64,000 bases of DNA from Sphaerolaimus hirsutus (GCA_964036195.1 OZ038451.1:15504529-15568528), one strand, 5' to 3'; numbered from the stretch's first letter, positions 1 to 23,650 are shown. Program-made: numbers and translations. Notes: generated from the letters alone by a model not told the origin.

Positions 1-262
1 ATTGGGGTCACGGGATCGGGATTTTGGCCATAATTCTCGCATTCAGATTCGTTCACAAAGGTTTTAAAAAACTCTCGGATGCCAGAAAAGTGGCATAAAA
101 TAGATGATGGAGGTTTCCGTTCGCATTTTTAGTGCAAAAACATCACTGGGTTTTGAAAACTTTCGGGATCAGGTCGTGATTGATTTTCTGGGATTTCGGG
201 ATCGGTACTACAAAATCCCGCAATTACTCGGTATTCGGGATCGGGATCCCGTTTGAACCCTA
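1..262. mobile_element. Right end of a GATCCC-array hAT-like element
   Basis: Ends in CCCGTTTGAACCCTA and contains degenerate CCCGATCCCG motifs, the same family as the complete copy at 61231-62106 (left end cut by the window edge). It sits in the presumed last S6K intron seen, 28 bp past the donor at 291. Confidence 0.6.
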
Positions 263-290
263 ACCACCACCCGCCAGTAGTCGGACTAAC

Positions 291-10975
<10,685 letters not shown>

Positions 10976-11032
10976 GGCACCCGTCACGCCGCCGCTACGA
11001 AAACGCTTTGAAGTCGACCGCCCTGTAGTAGG

Positions 11033-11044
11033 TATATATATATA
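11033..11044 (-). promoter_or_regulatory. TATA-like tract upstream of S6K
   Basis: An alternating TA run lies about 58-69 bp upstream of the S6K start codon. It could serve as a TATA box for the minus-strand gene, but AT-rich runs are common here and no other core-promoter element was recognised. Confidence 0.25.
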
Positions 11045-12410
11045 CGAAGTTGCAGTAGCTGAATGGAGCGGCCGCTCGCCAGAAAGTCGGTAAACGCGAA
11101 TTAGTATTGTCAGTAGGCCGCGCGCACCTGTTAAGGTCGATTTTATTGAATTATACGGGTTTGATTGTCAAAGATAGATTTATAGATAAAAACGGAAAAG
11201 TGACGGATTGCACGTGGAGCGTCAATCAAAAAAACCGCAGCGTGTGTTGACAGTTGATGAATAATTTGAAATTTAATGGATCCAGACACTGGGCGAGTAG
11301 CCCTTGATCAGTCAGCGAGCACGCGCATAATTAAAACCGCGCAACAAAAAGCGTCAATAAAAGCACAACAGTACACAGCTGACGGGGGCAACGCACAGAG
11401 GCCGCCCACGCCGTACGCAGACGCACGCAAGTGTGGCTCAATGAGAAGCGTAGAAGGGGGACTGATGTTTGCATAGGCTCCGCATTGTGGGGTGATTGAT
11501 GCTTTCAGGTGATCGATAAAAGGATTGATGTAGAGAATAGGCGGAGCTTATGCAGAAATGTCCCCACTTTGATTTGGACCATCGCCAATATTCCATAGCG
11601 TTTTATCTCGTATACGCTCGAAATGTGTTGAACTGAGCGCATTTTGTTCGAGGGGGAAGTTGATAACGAACGCAGCGCGGTAAAAACCCTAATTACAAAT
11701 CAAAACTCGTGTACTGACCTGTGCAGTTCGTTCAGGATTAAAACAGACCGTCGATAAAATCGACACCCCAAAACAATATTTTACTATCAATCAACCTGGC
11801 CGACCACTTTCATATGGGACGGATAAACAACGCGAACATACTTTGGGACTGTGCCAAGGAGTCAGCAAAACTGAAATTGAAAATAAAATTTTGAAAGAAA
11901 ATAGTGAACGTTTTTGCGGTTAGGTATACTTATAGTCCTAGATAGCAGTGCGTCTGTTTGCAGCACGCGCGCAGCGGTCATCAGATACTGCCCGAGAAAC
12001 GGGAATAACTCGGCCCCTCTCTCGCGCAGCTAAATTGAGTATGCGTAACTGTATTTAGATATTTTTTAGACGTGTGCCGAATTACGTGCGTATTGTGCGG
12101 TCACTCTGATGTAACCAGCGTGCTAATCTGGGGATTATGTCGGGGGAATTATGATGTCCGCCGATAAAGAATATTGCGCACTCACTTTCACTGTCATACT
12201 AAGTGTGATGTCCGCCGATATATGTACTGTATTGAAAAAAACGGATGATTTGAGAAAATATAAGTAAACCGTCAGCATTAATTGACAGACTCCTCGCTCC
12301 GGTAAACTCAAATGTGTACAAAACAGATGGGTTCAATTGTGTTTCCCTATAAATTTTTACCAAATTATAAATATTTTCCCAATTTTTCAAGATTTTGCCA
12401 ATACTGACCC

Positions 12411-12669
12411 CGCGCACACTAGTTGACATCGACAACAGATGTCAACTGGTTCCCATCCCAATTCAAAGCTTGCTAGCGAATAACAATACACATCGTATAC
12501 ATATTACTTCATGCCGGCCGTATACATTGCACATACCGCAATAATTTTTCTGCGTTTTGCACAGACCACAACACTTTCACTTGAACGTCGCTCGTCGGCT
12601 CGTGAGCAAGCTTTTAATTGGGGTGGGAACCAGTTGACATCTGCTGTCGACGTCAACTAGTGTGTGTGG
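12411..12669. mobile_element. ACTAGTTGACATC foldback MITE
   Basis: About 60-bp inverted arms starting CGCGCACACTAGTTGACATC and returning as GACGTCAACTAGTGTGTGTG. Related copies: 20092-20290, 28805-29044, 38003-38109, 54981-55085 and a left arm near 49232; 22834-23039 is a more distant relative. Confidence 0.65.
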
Positions 12670-12904
12670 CAATTCATTAGTGCACTCTGTCACGCTCGCC
12701 ACACACACTAGTCGGAGTCGGATCTAGTCGCAAATCGGCACCTTTGATGCTTACCGCTCTGACCCCTCAAACGTGCAAATGTAAATGGCGCGCGGCGTGT
12801 CGAAAAAATACGAAAAACAATCGATACTGACCCAAGCGACGCCAGGACTATAAGTATACTTTGCCGTTTTTGCGCACCCGATCTGAAAGCCGCCAGTTTT
12901 CGAC

Positions 12905-15900
12905 ATGGTTTTGGCACTGAATTTGCGCCAGGATGAGCCACTGCAAGGCCTAGATGCAGGTACCCTGATAAATAAACAATTGGCACTGTTCCAACTTGAG
13001 CAAATCTTAATTTTTTTTTCCATTGTCGCAGAAACTTTGTGCGAAATGTTGAAAGAAGATGGTTTGAAAGAGAGAGATGCTATCAAAATTTTTACGAAAC
13101 TGTCAGATTGGCACAGTGTGGTCAACTGTTGGTTTGTGGTGAGTTCTAGATATTTTGTGTGATGATTAGTGATTAGGGTGACTTTGCATTTAAGTAAGTG
13201 TAACGTCAGACTAAATTTAAATGCGACATTGTCAGCCAGTATCCAGTTAAAGGATGGAAAAAAGTTTCACTAACATTGTATAGCAATGTGGTGGGAAAGT
13301 AAATAATGTCATAGCAATGAACACTGCGGCCCTACACTTTGCTAAAATCCCCGTCCCTACATCAAAAATTCTAGCGCTAATCCAATCGCTATTCAAATCC
13401 TCATTTCAATTGCCGTCAATTTTTACAAATTTCCACAGATGTCGGATTATTTGAGCACATTCGAGCAGTGGCACGAGCGTGAAGATTTTGCTGCGCGTAA
13501 ATTGGCTGCACTAGTTTTGGCACGGTGCCATTTCATGCTGATTGCATACGACCGCATGCTGGAGTGGGCCTTATTGGCTCAAGGTCCGTCTTTCAAATAT
13601 GTATTTTAGGGGTTCTATTCTACGAAATTTATGGATTTTTCGAGTCATTTTGATGAAAAATAGCCATATTCTGTTCAAAATCTTTCAAATATCGATAAAA
13701 TGAAAATGAAAGAAAATGAAATTCGATAAAAGTCGAACATGGCTGCTACCTCTAAATTTGACTACTGAAATAGATGTTTTATGCGTTGAATAGTGAATAA
13801 TTGACTTATTACCTTATTGAAGATATTACCTTAGTATATTTTGCAAATGTTGCATTCACTGTGACATCCAATAAACTTCTCAATATCTCGCCGGTTTCAA
13901 TTTTTACAATGGCTCCTCAAAAGAATTTTCAATAAATCATGTAAACCTCCAGGATTATTAAACAGCATTTGTAAGATTTGTAAGCAACAGCAAACCCCCA
14001 CCTAAATTTTACGACAGTAAGTCATATGCCCTTTTGCAGACATGTTCGCTCTGGAAGCCAAACGACTCGCTGAACCGGTCGGCCCGCTGGACGAATTATT
14101 CGTACGCGAAGTTATCAGTACGTCCTTTCTAATAAAACGCCGCCAAAAAGTGATATTTTCACGAAAAGTCACAGCGTAAAAACGAAACTTTACAGAAACG
14201 GGCGTGGACAAATACCGGACGCAAGCGACGAGCGGCGTGGCCCACGACAAGGTGCTGCCCCAGGGGCTGCCGCATTTGGTGAATAGGATCGCTGAGGATG
14301 CACTCGAGCGCAAACAGTATGAAGAGGTTCGGTAGCGGGCTTGCATGCAGTGTCACTGTGGATAACTTTTTGTACACTAAGGCTAGATGGTAGCATCTTT
14401 TCAGCTCATCATAAAAATTGATCTAAATTGGGCAATTTTCATTATAAATGTCCGCAATGACAATATTTGTATGATGTTCTACTTCATATACGTAACTATA
14501 TGTATGTGTATATCTATTCTTGCTAAATACCGCACTGTTAGGCGGTAAAGATTTGATTTTGATTTTCATAAATCAATTTTTATAATTAAAAAAATATTTT
14601 TCCATCCCAACCTACAACATCAAATCCACCTCCAATAGTATCCAACCCCCCTCCAAACACAGGCGATAATCTTCGCGTACGACATGCGCCGGCCCGAAGT
14701 TCTCTGCTCGGCCGTGCGCCAGGGCATGGACCTGGGCAACGAGCACCTGCTCAGCGTGGCCTTGCAGCTCGCTGAGTCGCCCACCGGCACCGACCCCGCT
14801 TATAGGAGACACGTTCTGGGCGCTCTGTTGGAGATTAGTGCCCAGCAGAAGTGTCCCGATCATGAGAGGATTTGTCAGGTGGGAGGTTGCTGTTTTGATG
14901 GTGTTTTTTGTTGTTCTTTCTGGAGATTTTTCCGTTGGGAGGGATATCAACTGAGACCTGTGTTCTCTGACCGTCCACGGTGAATATCTCTGAGTGATCT
15001 GAAACTAAGACGGAAGTATTTTAATCCTACATACCTAACATTTATAATCACATTTCTTATCATATCAAGTTGCAATGCAAAGACAACAGTAACTGTTTTC
15101 TTTTGCACAGGCGTTGATCCAACTGGACCGCGCGGAGGAAATGGCCGAGAAATTGTGCGAATTGTCTCTCGCCGGGGTTGGTGCATCACACCTAAATTTA
15201 TTTACTCCCCTGTCCCCATGCAAATTTCCACCCCCCACCCCTCCAGGAATCCTCGCAACTGACTGCCATGCAAATGTGCTTCGACATCGTCGACGGCGCC
15301 AGCCAGCAGTTCATCAAGCGCCTCACCAAGCAGCTCGAACTCAAGCACGGCGGCACAGAGTCGCCCAGCGCAGAGGGCGCCGCTGCTGATGCGATGGACA
15401 CTGACGCCAAGCCGACTGCACAAACTGGTGGTGAGCAGCAGAAGTCTGCTGCCGCGGCGGCGGAAAAACCTGCCGCTGCGACTGGTGCGGCGGCGGAGAA
15501 GTCTGCGGCTGCGGCAGGTGAAGTCAAGTCGGGTACTGATGAAAAAGGGTTAGTGGTTGTGTTTATGTAACGGAATTTGGGTTTGGCTACTATTCTGATT
15601 CATGATCAGAATTCAATTGCAACCCATTCATTAATTGTCGTCGTGTGCAAATTGCAGCGAAACCGGCGAAGAAACAACCGGCTCCTCTACAAGCGCCGAT
15701 GTGAGCCGTTTTTTATTTTATCATTGCTGTCAATCTCGAATTTATATGCTTAAAAATTTTTAAAAAATTAAATTTTTATTTTCCCTCAGAACGATACATT
15801 GGCCGTTCTACTGCGCATTTTAGCGGGCGACGAGACAATCGACCACCAGATGCAGTTTCTCATTCAGAATAATCACACAGACATCACGATTATCAAAACT

Positions 15901-18900
15901 ATCAAAGAGTTGGTGCGTAATAGCATCACGCAAAATGCGGCAGTGATGGCCAATGGCCTTATGCACGCTGGCACAACCAGGGACAATTTCCTTAGGTTTG
16001 TTGGTACTCGAGTTCGTTTTTTTCCAACGACCCGGTTCAAAAAAATCGAGACGAAAATGGGCATGTGCTTTTCTTCCTTGGTTAGGGATGGAAAAAGGGT
16101 TTTTTCAACGACCCCCTTTTTAAAATTTCCAAAATTTGTCTGAAGATTTTTCTTCAAAAAAATCGTTTCGACGCTTGCGTTTTTTAAACACGTCTTTAAA
16201 AAATCCTTTGAAAAACATCGGCCATCCATACTCATCACTAATGTTAGAACTGGAAAATTATTTTTGTATTTTCCCCACAGTACCCTCACCATTCCACCCC
16301 ACTCAAATCCCCAACACAGAGAAAACCTCGAATGGGTGTCCAAAGCTCGCAATTGGGCCAAATTCAACACGGTGGCTTCATTGGGCGTGATTCATCGAGG
16401 CCACGAAAAACAGGCGATGCAAGTTCTGCAGCCATACCTGCCCCCGGCCGTGCAGTTGGATGCGCAGGGCAACCCTGTGCCCGCTGCCGGGCACGCGCCC
16501 GATGACGGGTTCAAGTTTAAAGAGTCCGGAGCGCTGATGGCACTGGGTTGGTGATGTTTTTTGGTTGTTTTTTAATTGTTTTGTGATTTTTAATTTTGAG
16601 ATTGACTTTTGGCTTGGTTCCAGGACTCGTATTTGCCGGTCATGGCAGCGACGAGGCCATCGGATTTCTGCGCGACCAGCTGCGGGCGCCAAATTCCAAC
16701 GCCAATCTGAAACATGGCGCCTGTCTGGGTTAGTGGCTTATGTGCGCCCCCTTGCCAATTTTCCCTCCATTCGTGCCCGACAAATAACAATTCACACCAC
16801 TAGAGATTGCCAACGTTTTTTCAAAGTTTTTTTATTCTACGTTTTTTATCTCGGCCAAAATTTTTAGTGCTTATGCACTAGGTATATTGCAATTTCTTTG
16901 CAAAAACGGTTTAATTGAAAACCCAGTTTTTCCCATCCGTACACCCCACCCCCTCAGGCGTCGGTCTGGCTGCTCTGGGCACGGCCGACTTTGAACTCTA
17001 CTGCACGCTGCGCGACGTGCTTTTCGCCGACGACGCCCTGGCCTCCGAGGCGGCCGGCCTCGCCATGGGCCTAGTCATGGCTGGCACCATGCACGATCAA
17101 GTTTACAAGGAGATGTCCGAGTATATGGTAGAAACTAAGCACGATAAAATAAGGAGGGGCCTTAAATTGGCCATTGCCATGCTGCATTATGGTAGAGGGG
17201 ATGAGGCGCTCCCTTCCGTGCAGCATTTGCTTGGGGATAAGACTGAGCCGGATTTGAGACAGGTGAGTAGCCTTTGATAATTTGCGTGACTTCGGAGATA
17301 CCTTCGGAAATTGAATGTAGCGTTCTGAAAATACGGGCGATTTATATATTTTTTAAATACAAGAAAATGTAAAAAAAATCATATTTATTTTTATGTTGTT
17401 TAAATTCGAGCGATTTTGTGACATACTATTTTATTATCTGAAAAAAACAAACATTTTTGGAATGGTAATTGCATACAATTTCTGAAATTATTTGAAAGTC
17501 CGCAAAGGCGAGAAGTTCAATACGAAATGCGGTTGACCAACCCCGACCTAATTCAGTCACTAGAGAGTGCTCGTGCTCGCAGACGGGCGTGTGGGCGTGC
17601 GCGCTGGCCTACGTGGGCACGGGCGAGCCCAAGGCGATCGCCCTGCTGCTCAAGGTCATCGCCAACGACCCCGACAAGAGCGCGAAACGCTTCGCCGCCA
17701 CTGCTATTGGATTTGTCACTTTCAAGTCAGCACCTCCGAGTTGTTGATTTTATTGAATAATGGGAGAAATTTGGGATTGAGTTTCTTTATAAATGCATAT
17801 TATTTTAGCAGCTTGATTTCTGGTTGAACGCCGGTTTTCGACCTTCTAAACTTCGTACCTGCTCACAGCCATCCGGACGACTGTCTGCTGTACGCGGCGC
17901 AAATGGTCAACAGTTTTGACGGGTTCATTCGGTACGGCGCCGCCATGGCTGTAGGCATTGGCACCGCTGGCACAGGAAATAAGGTAGGTAGTCTGTTCTA
18001 TTTTTTTGACCGTTGTGTGGGTTGTGTTCAGTTTTCTCTGTTATTTCCGTTTTCCCGCTGTATTTGACTACCTATTAATCAATGATGTCAGTTGTGAATA
18101 ATCGTCAAAACTCGTCACGTCACAAGCCGTCACAAGCCCAATCTATACCCAGCGCCATACACAGCAATAACACGTGTTACCCCCTTACACAATTACCCCC
18201 CTCACAGGCAGCGATCGACCTAATCTGGCCGCTCCTGTCCGCCAAGGAGGCCTACGTGCGCCAGGGCGCCGTCATGTCGTTGTCGCTGATCGCCGTGCAG
18301 CACAACGAGCACACGTGCGCCAAGGTGAAGCAGCTCAGAGACAAGATCACCGATATGGTGTCTGAGAAGACAGAGGAGAGTATCGCCAAGTTTGGAGCCA
18401 TTTTGGCCCAGGGCATTTTGGATGCGGGTGCGGTTTTTTGGAGTTTTTCTCTCAAGATTTTTGTTGTGGATGGTCCATCATCTGAATAATATGGATGAGT
18501 ATGTATATTTTACCGCTATTATAGTCGCTACTTGCCTCTTTCATCAGACAGTGTCTTCCTACATTACATTCGGTACATCGATATCTTACAATTCCAAGGG
18601 CTATGTTTTCGCATAATTGGCATTGGCTTAACGTTTCTGTAAATATGTGTGCATGACGAGAAAGATTGACACATATCCCCGTTTTAAACCGGCATTTCTC
18701 CAGGGGTGGCCAGGAGTTTGACCGGGGGGGGGGTAGATAGATAGCAAATCGCTCCTCCGGAGGGACATATTTATAGCTGAAAAATTTCTGGGTGGGGGCT
18801 CGCGGGGGCTACTTCAAGGTGTAGAAGGGAAAAGGGAGAAAAAGACACTGAAAATAGTTGAAGAATGACAAAAAAATAGGTATATAAACACATAGCGAAA

Positions 18901-21900
18901 ACAAAATCAGTTGAAAATTAGGCAATAATCCACATGAACGATAGCGATTTTGAAGTTGAAAAACCATAAAACGATTGAACAATCGCTTCTATCGTTCCAC
19001 GCGGAGTCCTATCTTCATCATCACCCACAATCCCAATCAAAAACCACCGCTCGCAGGCGGCCGCAATGTTAGCATTTCGTTCAGCGGTCGTGCGGGGGCT
19101 GCCAGCACCGGCGGCGCCGACGCAGATATGGTCTCGGTTTTGGGCGCGCTGTGTTTCCTGGAACACTGGTACTGGCACTCGTTGTCGCTGTGCATCGCCC
19201 TGGCTTTTCGGCCCACTTGTTTGATCGGATTGAATAGGCAATTGAAGGTGGGTTGGATGGGTTCGGGTGTGAGGGTGCTTGGGTTTTGGGGAAGTTGAAA
19301 CTAGGCATGAAACCTTGATGGTGACAGTTTGGTTGACGAAATGGGGAATTGTTTTTGAACTTTTTGTTTATACCTTGCTGCGTTTACGGCGGTGCCCAGA
19401 GTGCGAGTAAATAGTTTCCAAAAAAACCTCTTAATTATATTGATGAATACCACGCTTAACATTGAAAAAGACAGGTGATATAGAGAAAATATCATCTCAG
19501 AAAATCTCTCAAAAAGAAACTACAATCAAATCTCTCTTGAAGTAGCTTGAAAAAAATACAAATATTATATTTTAGATTGATTTTCAGATTTTTTCCCAAA
19601 ATCTCAGATAATCTGTCAAAAGGAAAAAATAATCAAGTCTCTCTGCAAAATCCTAGAAAAAATATCAATCCTTATTTCATTTCCAATGCTTCCCACGCTG
19701 GCTCTAAATCCACTGCAACCCGTCGATTCAATCATCCCTCCACTCTCCACTTGGCAGATGCCCAAGATGCAGTTCGAGTGCGACGCCAAGGCGTCCACGT
19801 TCGCCTACCCGCCGCACCTGGAGACGAAGCGCGCCGCCGACCACAACAAGGTGCACACGGCCGTCCTTTCTGTCACGGCCAAAGCGAAAAAGAAACAGCT
19901 TACGGGCGTGGCTGCGGCCAAAACGAAGGTTGGTGCAAGGGTGTATTAGGGGGCTGATTTTTGTGGCTCTTGTTTAAATGCGACAATATCTGGGGTCAGG
20001 CCTTAATTGAGGCCAGCTCAGCGCTTTGAGATACTGCCCCTCTCAATACCGGCCGCAGTGATGGAAAGATGCTGCAAACGATTGCCATGTAGGGCCCACG
20101 CACACACTAGTTGACATCGCAAATAATTGTCAACTGAATAACACAAAAAAGTTGAAGCATCACACACAATGGAAAGTAAATGTCGCGATATCAAATTAAC
20201 TATGCTGTATTACATTATAAAGTTGAAATCACATAATCAACCAAAATTTAGTTGACACTAAATTTGATGTCAACTAGTGTGTGTAGGCCCTTATGTAAGG
20301 TAAATATTTACTTGCATGAGTTTCTGCCCTGCAGGACGCCGCTGGCGGCAGCAGCGATTCTACGGACAAACAGACCGACACAAAAGATAAACCTTCGCCC
20401 ACTGCACCCGCTGCAACTGGCAAAGTGCCAGCGGAAACTGCACAGAGTGAGGCCCAGCCAATGGATACCAGCGGCACCTCTGCCGGGGTTAAACAGGTTT
20501 GTGCATGGTTCCTTGTTGGTTAGACACTTGTCGGCTGAGTTTTTTGGGCAGTTTTACGTTTAGTTTTGTTCAAGCCCATTCGCGGCCGCCCAGTTCCCGG
20601 AAAAAAGCGTGTGCCAGTGAAATGTCCCGAAATATCACCATTTTGGCATTTCGAATCCTTTCCAAGAATATCGAACCCAACAACATACTCCTGATCATCC
20701 GTTTTCTCGTGCGGCTTGATGAGCTCCACGCGTAGACTGCAGCAGCCCACCGTGTTTGACAAATTGGGGGTGGGGGTAGTTCGGAAGTCGAGAATCTGTC
20801 GCGTCACTTTTTGGATTGAGATTCGTGATGTAAATTTAATGTGGCTATGGATTTTGATAGTCAAATATTATTAAGATGGCATAAAAACGCGAAAAAATGT
20901 TCGGTAAAAACAAGCGCCGTCGAGGGATTTATTTACCCAAGTTCTATTTTTTACCGTCAACGCAACATATTTGCCGAGCAGCCCTAAATTTGTGCGTAGA
21001 AGTATCCACCGGTCAGGGACCAGTCCTGCAAGTTGAGAAATACTTTACTCTTGACTTGACTATGGACTTTTCTCTTGACTTTTAACTTGACTTCAGACTT
21101 TGTCACTTGCGGAATCGGCACCATGGGGCAGTCTCAAAGTGTCAATTGTGTATCCAAATCTTATCACTTATCGCTTAGAAATGGCATCACTTATCATATT
21201 TGACTTTATTCAAATGCGTTCAGCACTTTAAAAAGTGAAAGTGACAAAAACGTCAAAAATGTCTATCTTTGATGTTTTTTTTGTCACTTTTCACTTTATA
21301 AAGGAAGATATTCCTTGAATAAAGTCAAAAAATGATGACTACAGATCTCTAGATAGGTCTACATGGCCGCCGGGTAGAATTACGTGTCCAGCGGGTTTAC
21401 ATGGCCAGGGAGACTCCGTCGTGAAGACCACTACCAATGAACAGGGACGTACGCTAGATTTTTGAGCGGGTGGGGGCGGATTGTATACACAGTTCGGCGA
21501 ACGCGGGGGGTGGGGGGGGGGCGCCCGGCGAGATCTCGGCCGTAAAGTAAACCCGGCCGTAAAGTAAATCCGGCCGTAATGCATAGTTGTTAAAACGTAT
21601 TTACGTTTACTCGATAAATACATATACTCGAGTGCTGCGCAAATACGTTTACGTTTCCTCCCGAAAAGATACCGGTACTCAGTTACTCGCGTACTTTTTG
21701 AAAGTACGCGAGTACAGAAAACGAGTATTTACAGATATTTACGTATACTCACCTTTTACACAGCGTAAAAGTAGAAAAAATTTACTTTACGTTTTCTGTA
21801 CTCAGGTGTGACTAAAAATAAAATACTTTACGTTTACGTTTACTTTGAAACAAGTTCAGTACTTTGACCAACTCTACCGTAATGATGCCTGGCCGAAAGT

Positions 21901-23388
21901 AGCACCCTCTAGTTTACGGCCGGGTTTACTTTACGGCCGGACCATCCCCGGGGCGCCCCACCTAAAGTTTGACCTCCGTAGTAGAGGAATGGCGCCGTGG
22001 CGCTGGCGCCATTCGTAGGCACCACGCTATGGCGCTATTGGCGTTGGCATTGGCGCCAAAGTCGGTTATATATGCATGTATTTTACATACATATACAGCG
22101 AGGTGGACATAAGTCACATTTTTCATCCCTCCAGGAGCCCGCCAACGTTGGCAACGAGCCAAAACCTTCTGACAAAGAATCTGCCGCCGGCGGCAGCGCA
22201 TCCACCACAGATGCAACCCAAGCGGACTCTGAGACGGGCAAGCCGAAGGAGGAGAGCGAGCCGGAGCCGGACAAGCATTTGGTGGACAACCCGGCCAGGG
22301 CGATGCACGCGCAGCTCAAGGTGTGGTTGAGGGATGAGTGGATTTGTTGTGGTTTTAGTGCCCTGTTTTTTTGTGTTTTTTTTGTAAATTTGGTGGGGGG
22401 CAATATTTAGTTGATTGTCGATAAAATGGTCAAGCGTTTCACTACAGAATATGTTTCGAACGCGTTTCTGTTGACGGGAACGTGGTGTTTTCGTCCTCAT
22501 TAGTTCACGGATGATAAAAAATGTTACCATGTGTTTACACAATTTTGTCCATCCCCCACCCCCATTATAGTCAACGAGTGTAGATAATTTTATAGCCACC
22601 AAGAAATTGAATGCTAAAACCAAACAATGCCATTAGATGTCAAATCACTTCACAAATCCCCGCAGCTGATGCGCATGCCAGCCGGCGCCCGCTACGAGCC
22701 TCTGAAGCCTCTGAGTCGCGGTGGTGTAGTGCTGCTTCGCGACACGACCACCGAACAGCCGGAGGAGCTGGTCACCCTGGCTAAAGGTTGGCACTGATCC
22801 AAATTTTGAACTCTGGATAGACAGGGCGTTAGGCGCTCCACACGGTAGTGACATTCGAATGTCAACTGGTTGATGTCAACTCATATTTTAGTTGCCTTCA
22901 ATCTTCAATTTCCGGTGCTGCAACGACGAACAATAAATCTAGCGACATGTGCAATTGAAGATCGCTCTGTGACACGTGAACTAAAATATGAGTTGACATC
23001 AACGAGTTGACATTCGAATGTCAACTACCGTGTGGAGCGACTTACCATTTCTGTCAGCATGACATTGTAGACTGGCGACGTAGGCCTACTCGTCATAAAA
23101 AACCCACTAGTCATGTAGACCCTCTATTCTTGTAAACTCCCACGCTAAACCCTCGTGCCGTGCTATAATCCCTTTAAAAATACTGGCGGGTCTACATTAC
23201 TGGCGGCCCGCCAGTGGCGGGTATACGTGGTTGAAGGATGTTTTACAGCATGTGTTCACCCCAAACTTTTGCACGCAGCGGGTGGACTAGACGCTGGCGG
23301 CAGCGGCGCCGCGCCGTCGACAATCCGCGACAATGTCACCCCTCCTCAGCCCTTCAACATTTCGCTCGCCTTTTATAGGGCTGCCTGA
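12905..23388 (+). CDS. PSMD1: 26S proteasome non-ATPase regulatory subunit 1 (PSMD1/Rpn2)
   Basis: Large scaffold of the proteasome 19S base that docks ubiquitin receptors. Exons: 12905-12959, 13032-13138, 13439-13583, 14040-14117, 14196-14326, 14663-14878, 15111-15176, 15247-15548, 15658-15700, 15790-15995, 16320-16546, 16624-16728, 16958-17262, 17583-17725, 17869-17983, 18208-18427, 19057-19247, 19758-19928, 20335-20496, 22135-22320, 22666-22786, 23279-23388. All are phase-consistent, 1134 residues, against about 950 in human. Seen: helical N-terminal half; LQFLIQNNHTD-type segment before the PC repeats; proteasome/cyclosome repeats such as HGACLGVGLAALGTAD, EAAGLAMGLVMAG and KFGAILAQGILDAGG; the conserved RPTCLIGLN stretch; PKMQFECDAKASTFAYP; basic AKAKKK; and the DNPARAMHAQLK to LVTLAK C-terminal region ending in PPQPFNI. 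The extra length is an Ala/Lys/Glu-rich insert after the helical domain and acidic low-complexity exons at 20335 and 22135. The ATG at 12905 was chosen because an in-phase intron joins it to the conserved exon; an internal Met at 13047 is an alternative. Confidence 0.95.
19480..19665. repeat. AAATCTCTCAAAA-rich repeat
   Basis: Repeated phrases of the type AGAAAATCTCTCAAAA and ATCAAATCTCTC in a PSMD1 intron. The same phrases fill 63765-64000 at the right edge of the window. Confidence 0.45.
20092..20290. mobile_element. ACTAGTTGACATC foldback MITE
   Basis: GGGCCCACGCACACACTAG at the left returns as CTAGTGTGTGTAGGCCC at the right. It lies in the PSMD1 intron before the exon at 20335. Confidence 0.65.
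20520..20864 (-). other. Unassigned minus-strand open frame in a PSMD1 intron
   Basis: A 114-codon minus-strand frame inside the 20497-22134 PSMD1 intron, GC-richer than its surroundings. Part of it (LRVELIKPHEKTDDQEYVVG, then GDISGHFTGTRFFPG) looks like real protein and faintly recalls CAP-Gly domains, which end in G-x-R-(Y/F)-F. I see no clear splice partner. It may be a nested exon, a pseudogene piece or chance. Confidence 0.2.
21527..21950. mobile_element. CGGCCGTAAAGTAAA element, nested
   Basis: Flanked by GGGCGCCC on both sides (21519-21526 and 21951-21958). Subterminal CGGCCGTAAAGTAAAC motifs repeat in inverted orientation at each end. It is itself split by the element at 21582-21876. 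Confidence 0.6.
21582..21876. mobile_element. hAT-like element, CAGAGTTG family, innermost of the nest
   Basis: Exact 8-bp duplication CCGTAATG (21574-21581 and 21877-21884). Starts CATAGTTGTTAAAACG, ends TGACCAACTCTA; filled with TACGTTTACTCG and GTACTCGAGT variants. Confidence 0.85.
22834..23039. mobile_element. Foldback MITE in the last PSMD1 intron
   Basis: CGCTCCACACGGTAG returns as CTACCGTGTGGAGCG; inside, TGACATTCGAATGTCAACT palindromes occur near both ends and an ATGAGTTGACATCAAC arm is inverted. Confidence 0.65.
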
Positions 23389-23644
23389 GTGTGATGCTTC
23401 ATTTGGATTGGATTGTTCTTTTAGGTTGATGAATGGTTTTTGAGCTTGACGGTTTTGTTTACGGCTCTTCGATTTGCGGCTTGTTTGCTTTCTTCTGTGC
23501 TGAAGTTATCAATATCTGATGTGTTTATGGTTACTGGTCATTAATTAAATAGCTGATATATCAACTAATTAATTAGGTGCGATATTTATCAATTTGTTCT
23601 GTCTTCGCACGTTGGAAATATGTGCTGTGAACTAAAAATTTGGA

Positions 23645-23650
23645 AATAAA
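23645..23650 (+). terminator. Candidate PSMD1 polyadenylation signal (AATAAA)
   Basis: First exact AATAAA after the PSMD1 stop codon, 257 bp downstream. A second lies at 23834-23839, directly in front of the XYLB start region. Either could be used. Confidence 0.4.

Larger units (their letters stand above)
10976..12904. other. Intergenic region between divergent S6K and PSMD1
   Basis: Upstream region shared by the head-to-head S6K (minus) and PSMD1 (plus) genes, 1.9 kb. It holds a TA run near S6K, a repeated 15-bp phrase TGATGTCCGCCGATA at about 12152 and 12208, and one foldback MITE at 12411-12669. A 66-codon open frame at 11276-11476 has no recognisable features and is not called a gene. 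Confidence 0.6.
21444..22110. mobile_element. Interrupted CAGGGACGTA-family copy
   Basis: Left end CAGGGACGTACGCTAG and GGCGCC foldback plus TATATATGCATG interior, as in the 4685 and 53591 copies, but interrupted by the element at 21527-21950; the right terminus is not found. Confidence 0.5.

Noticed and set aside
15996-16319. TAGGGATGG-like sequence in a PSMD1 intron
   Set aside because: AACGACCCC and CGGCCATCC phrases show it derives from the TAGGGATGG elements, but the ends and duplication are too decayed to set boundaries.
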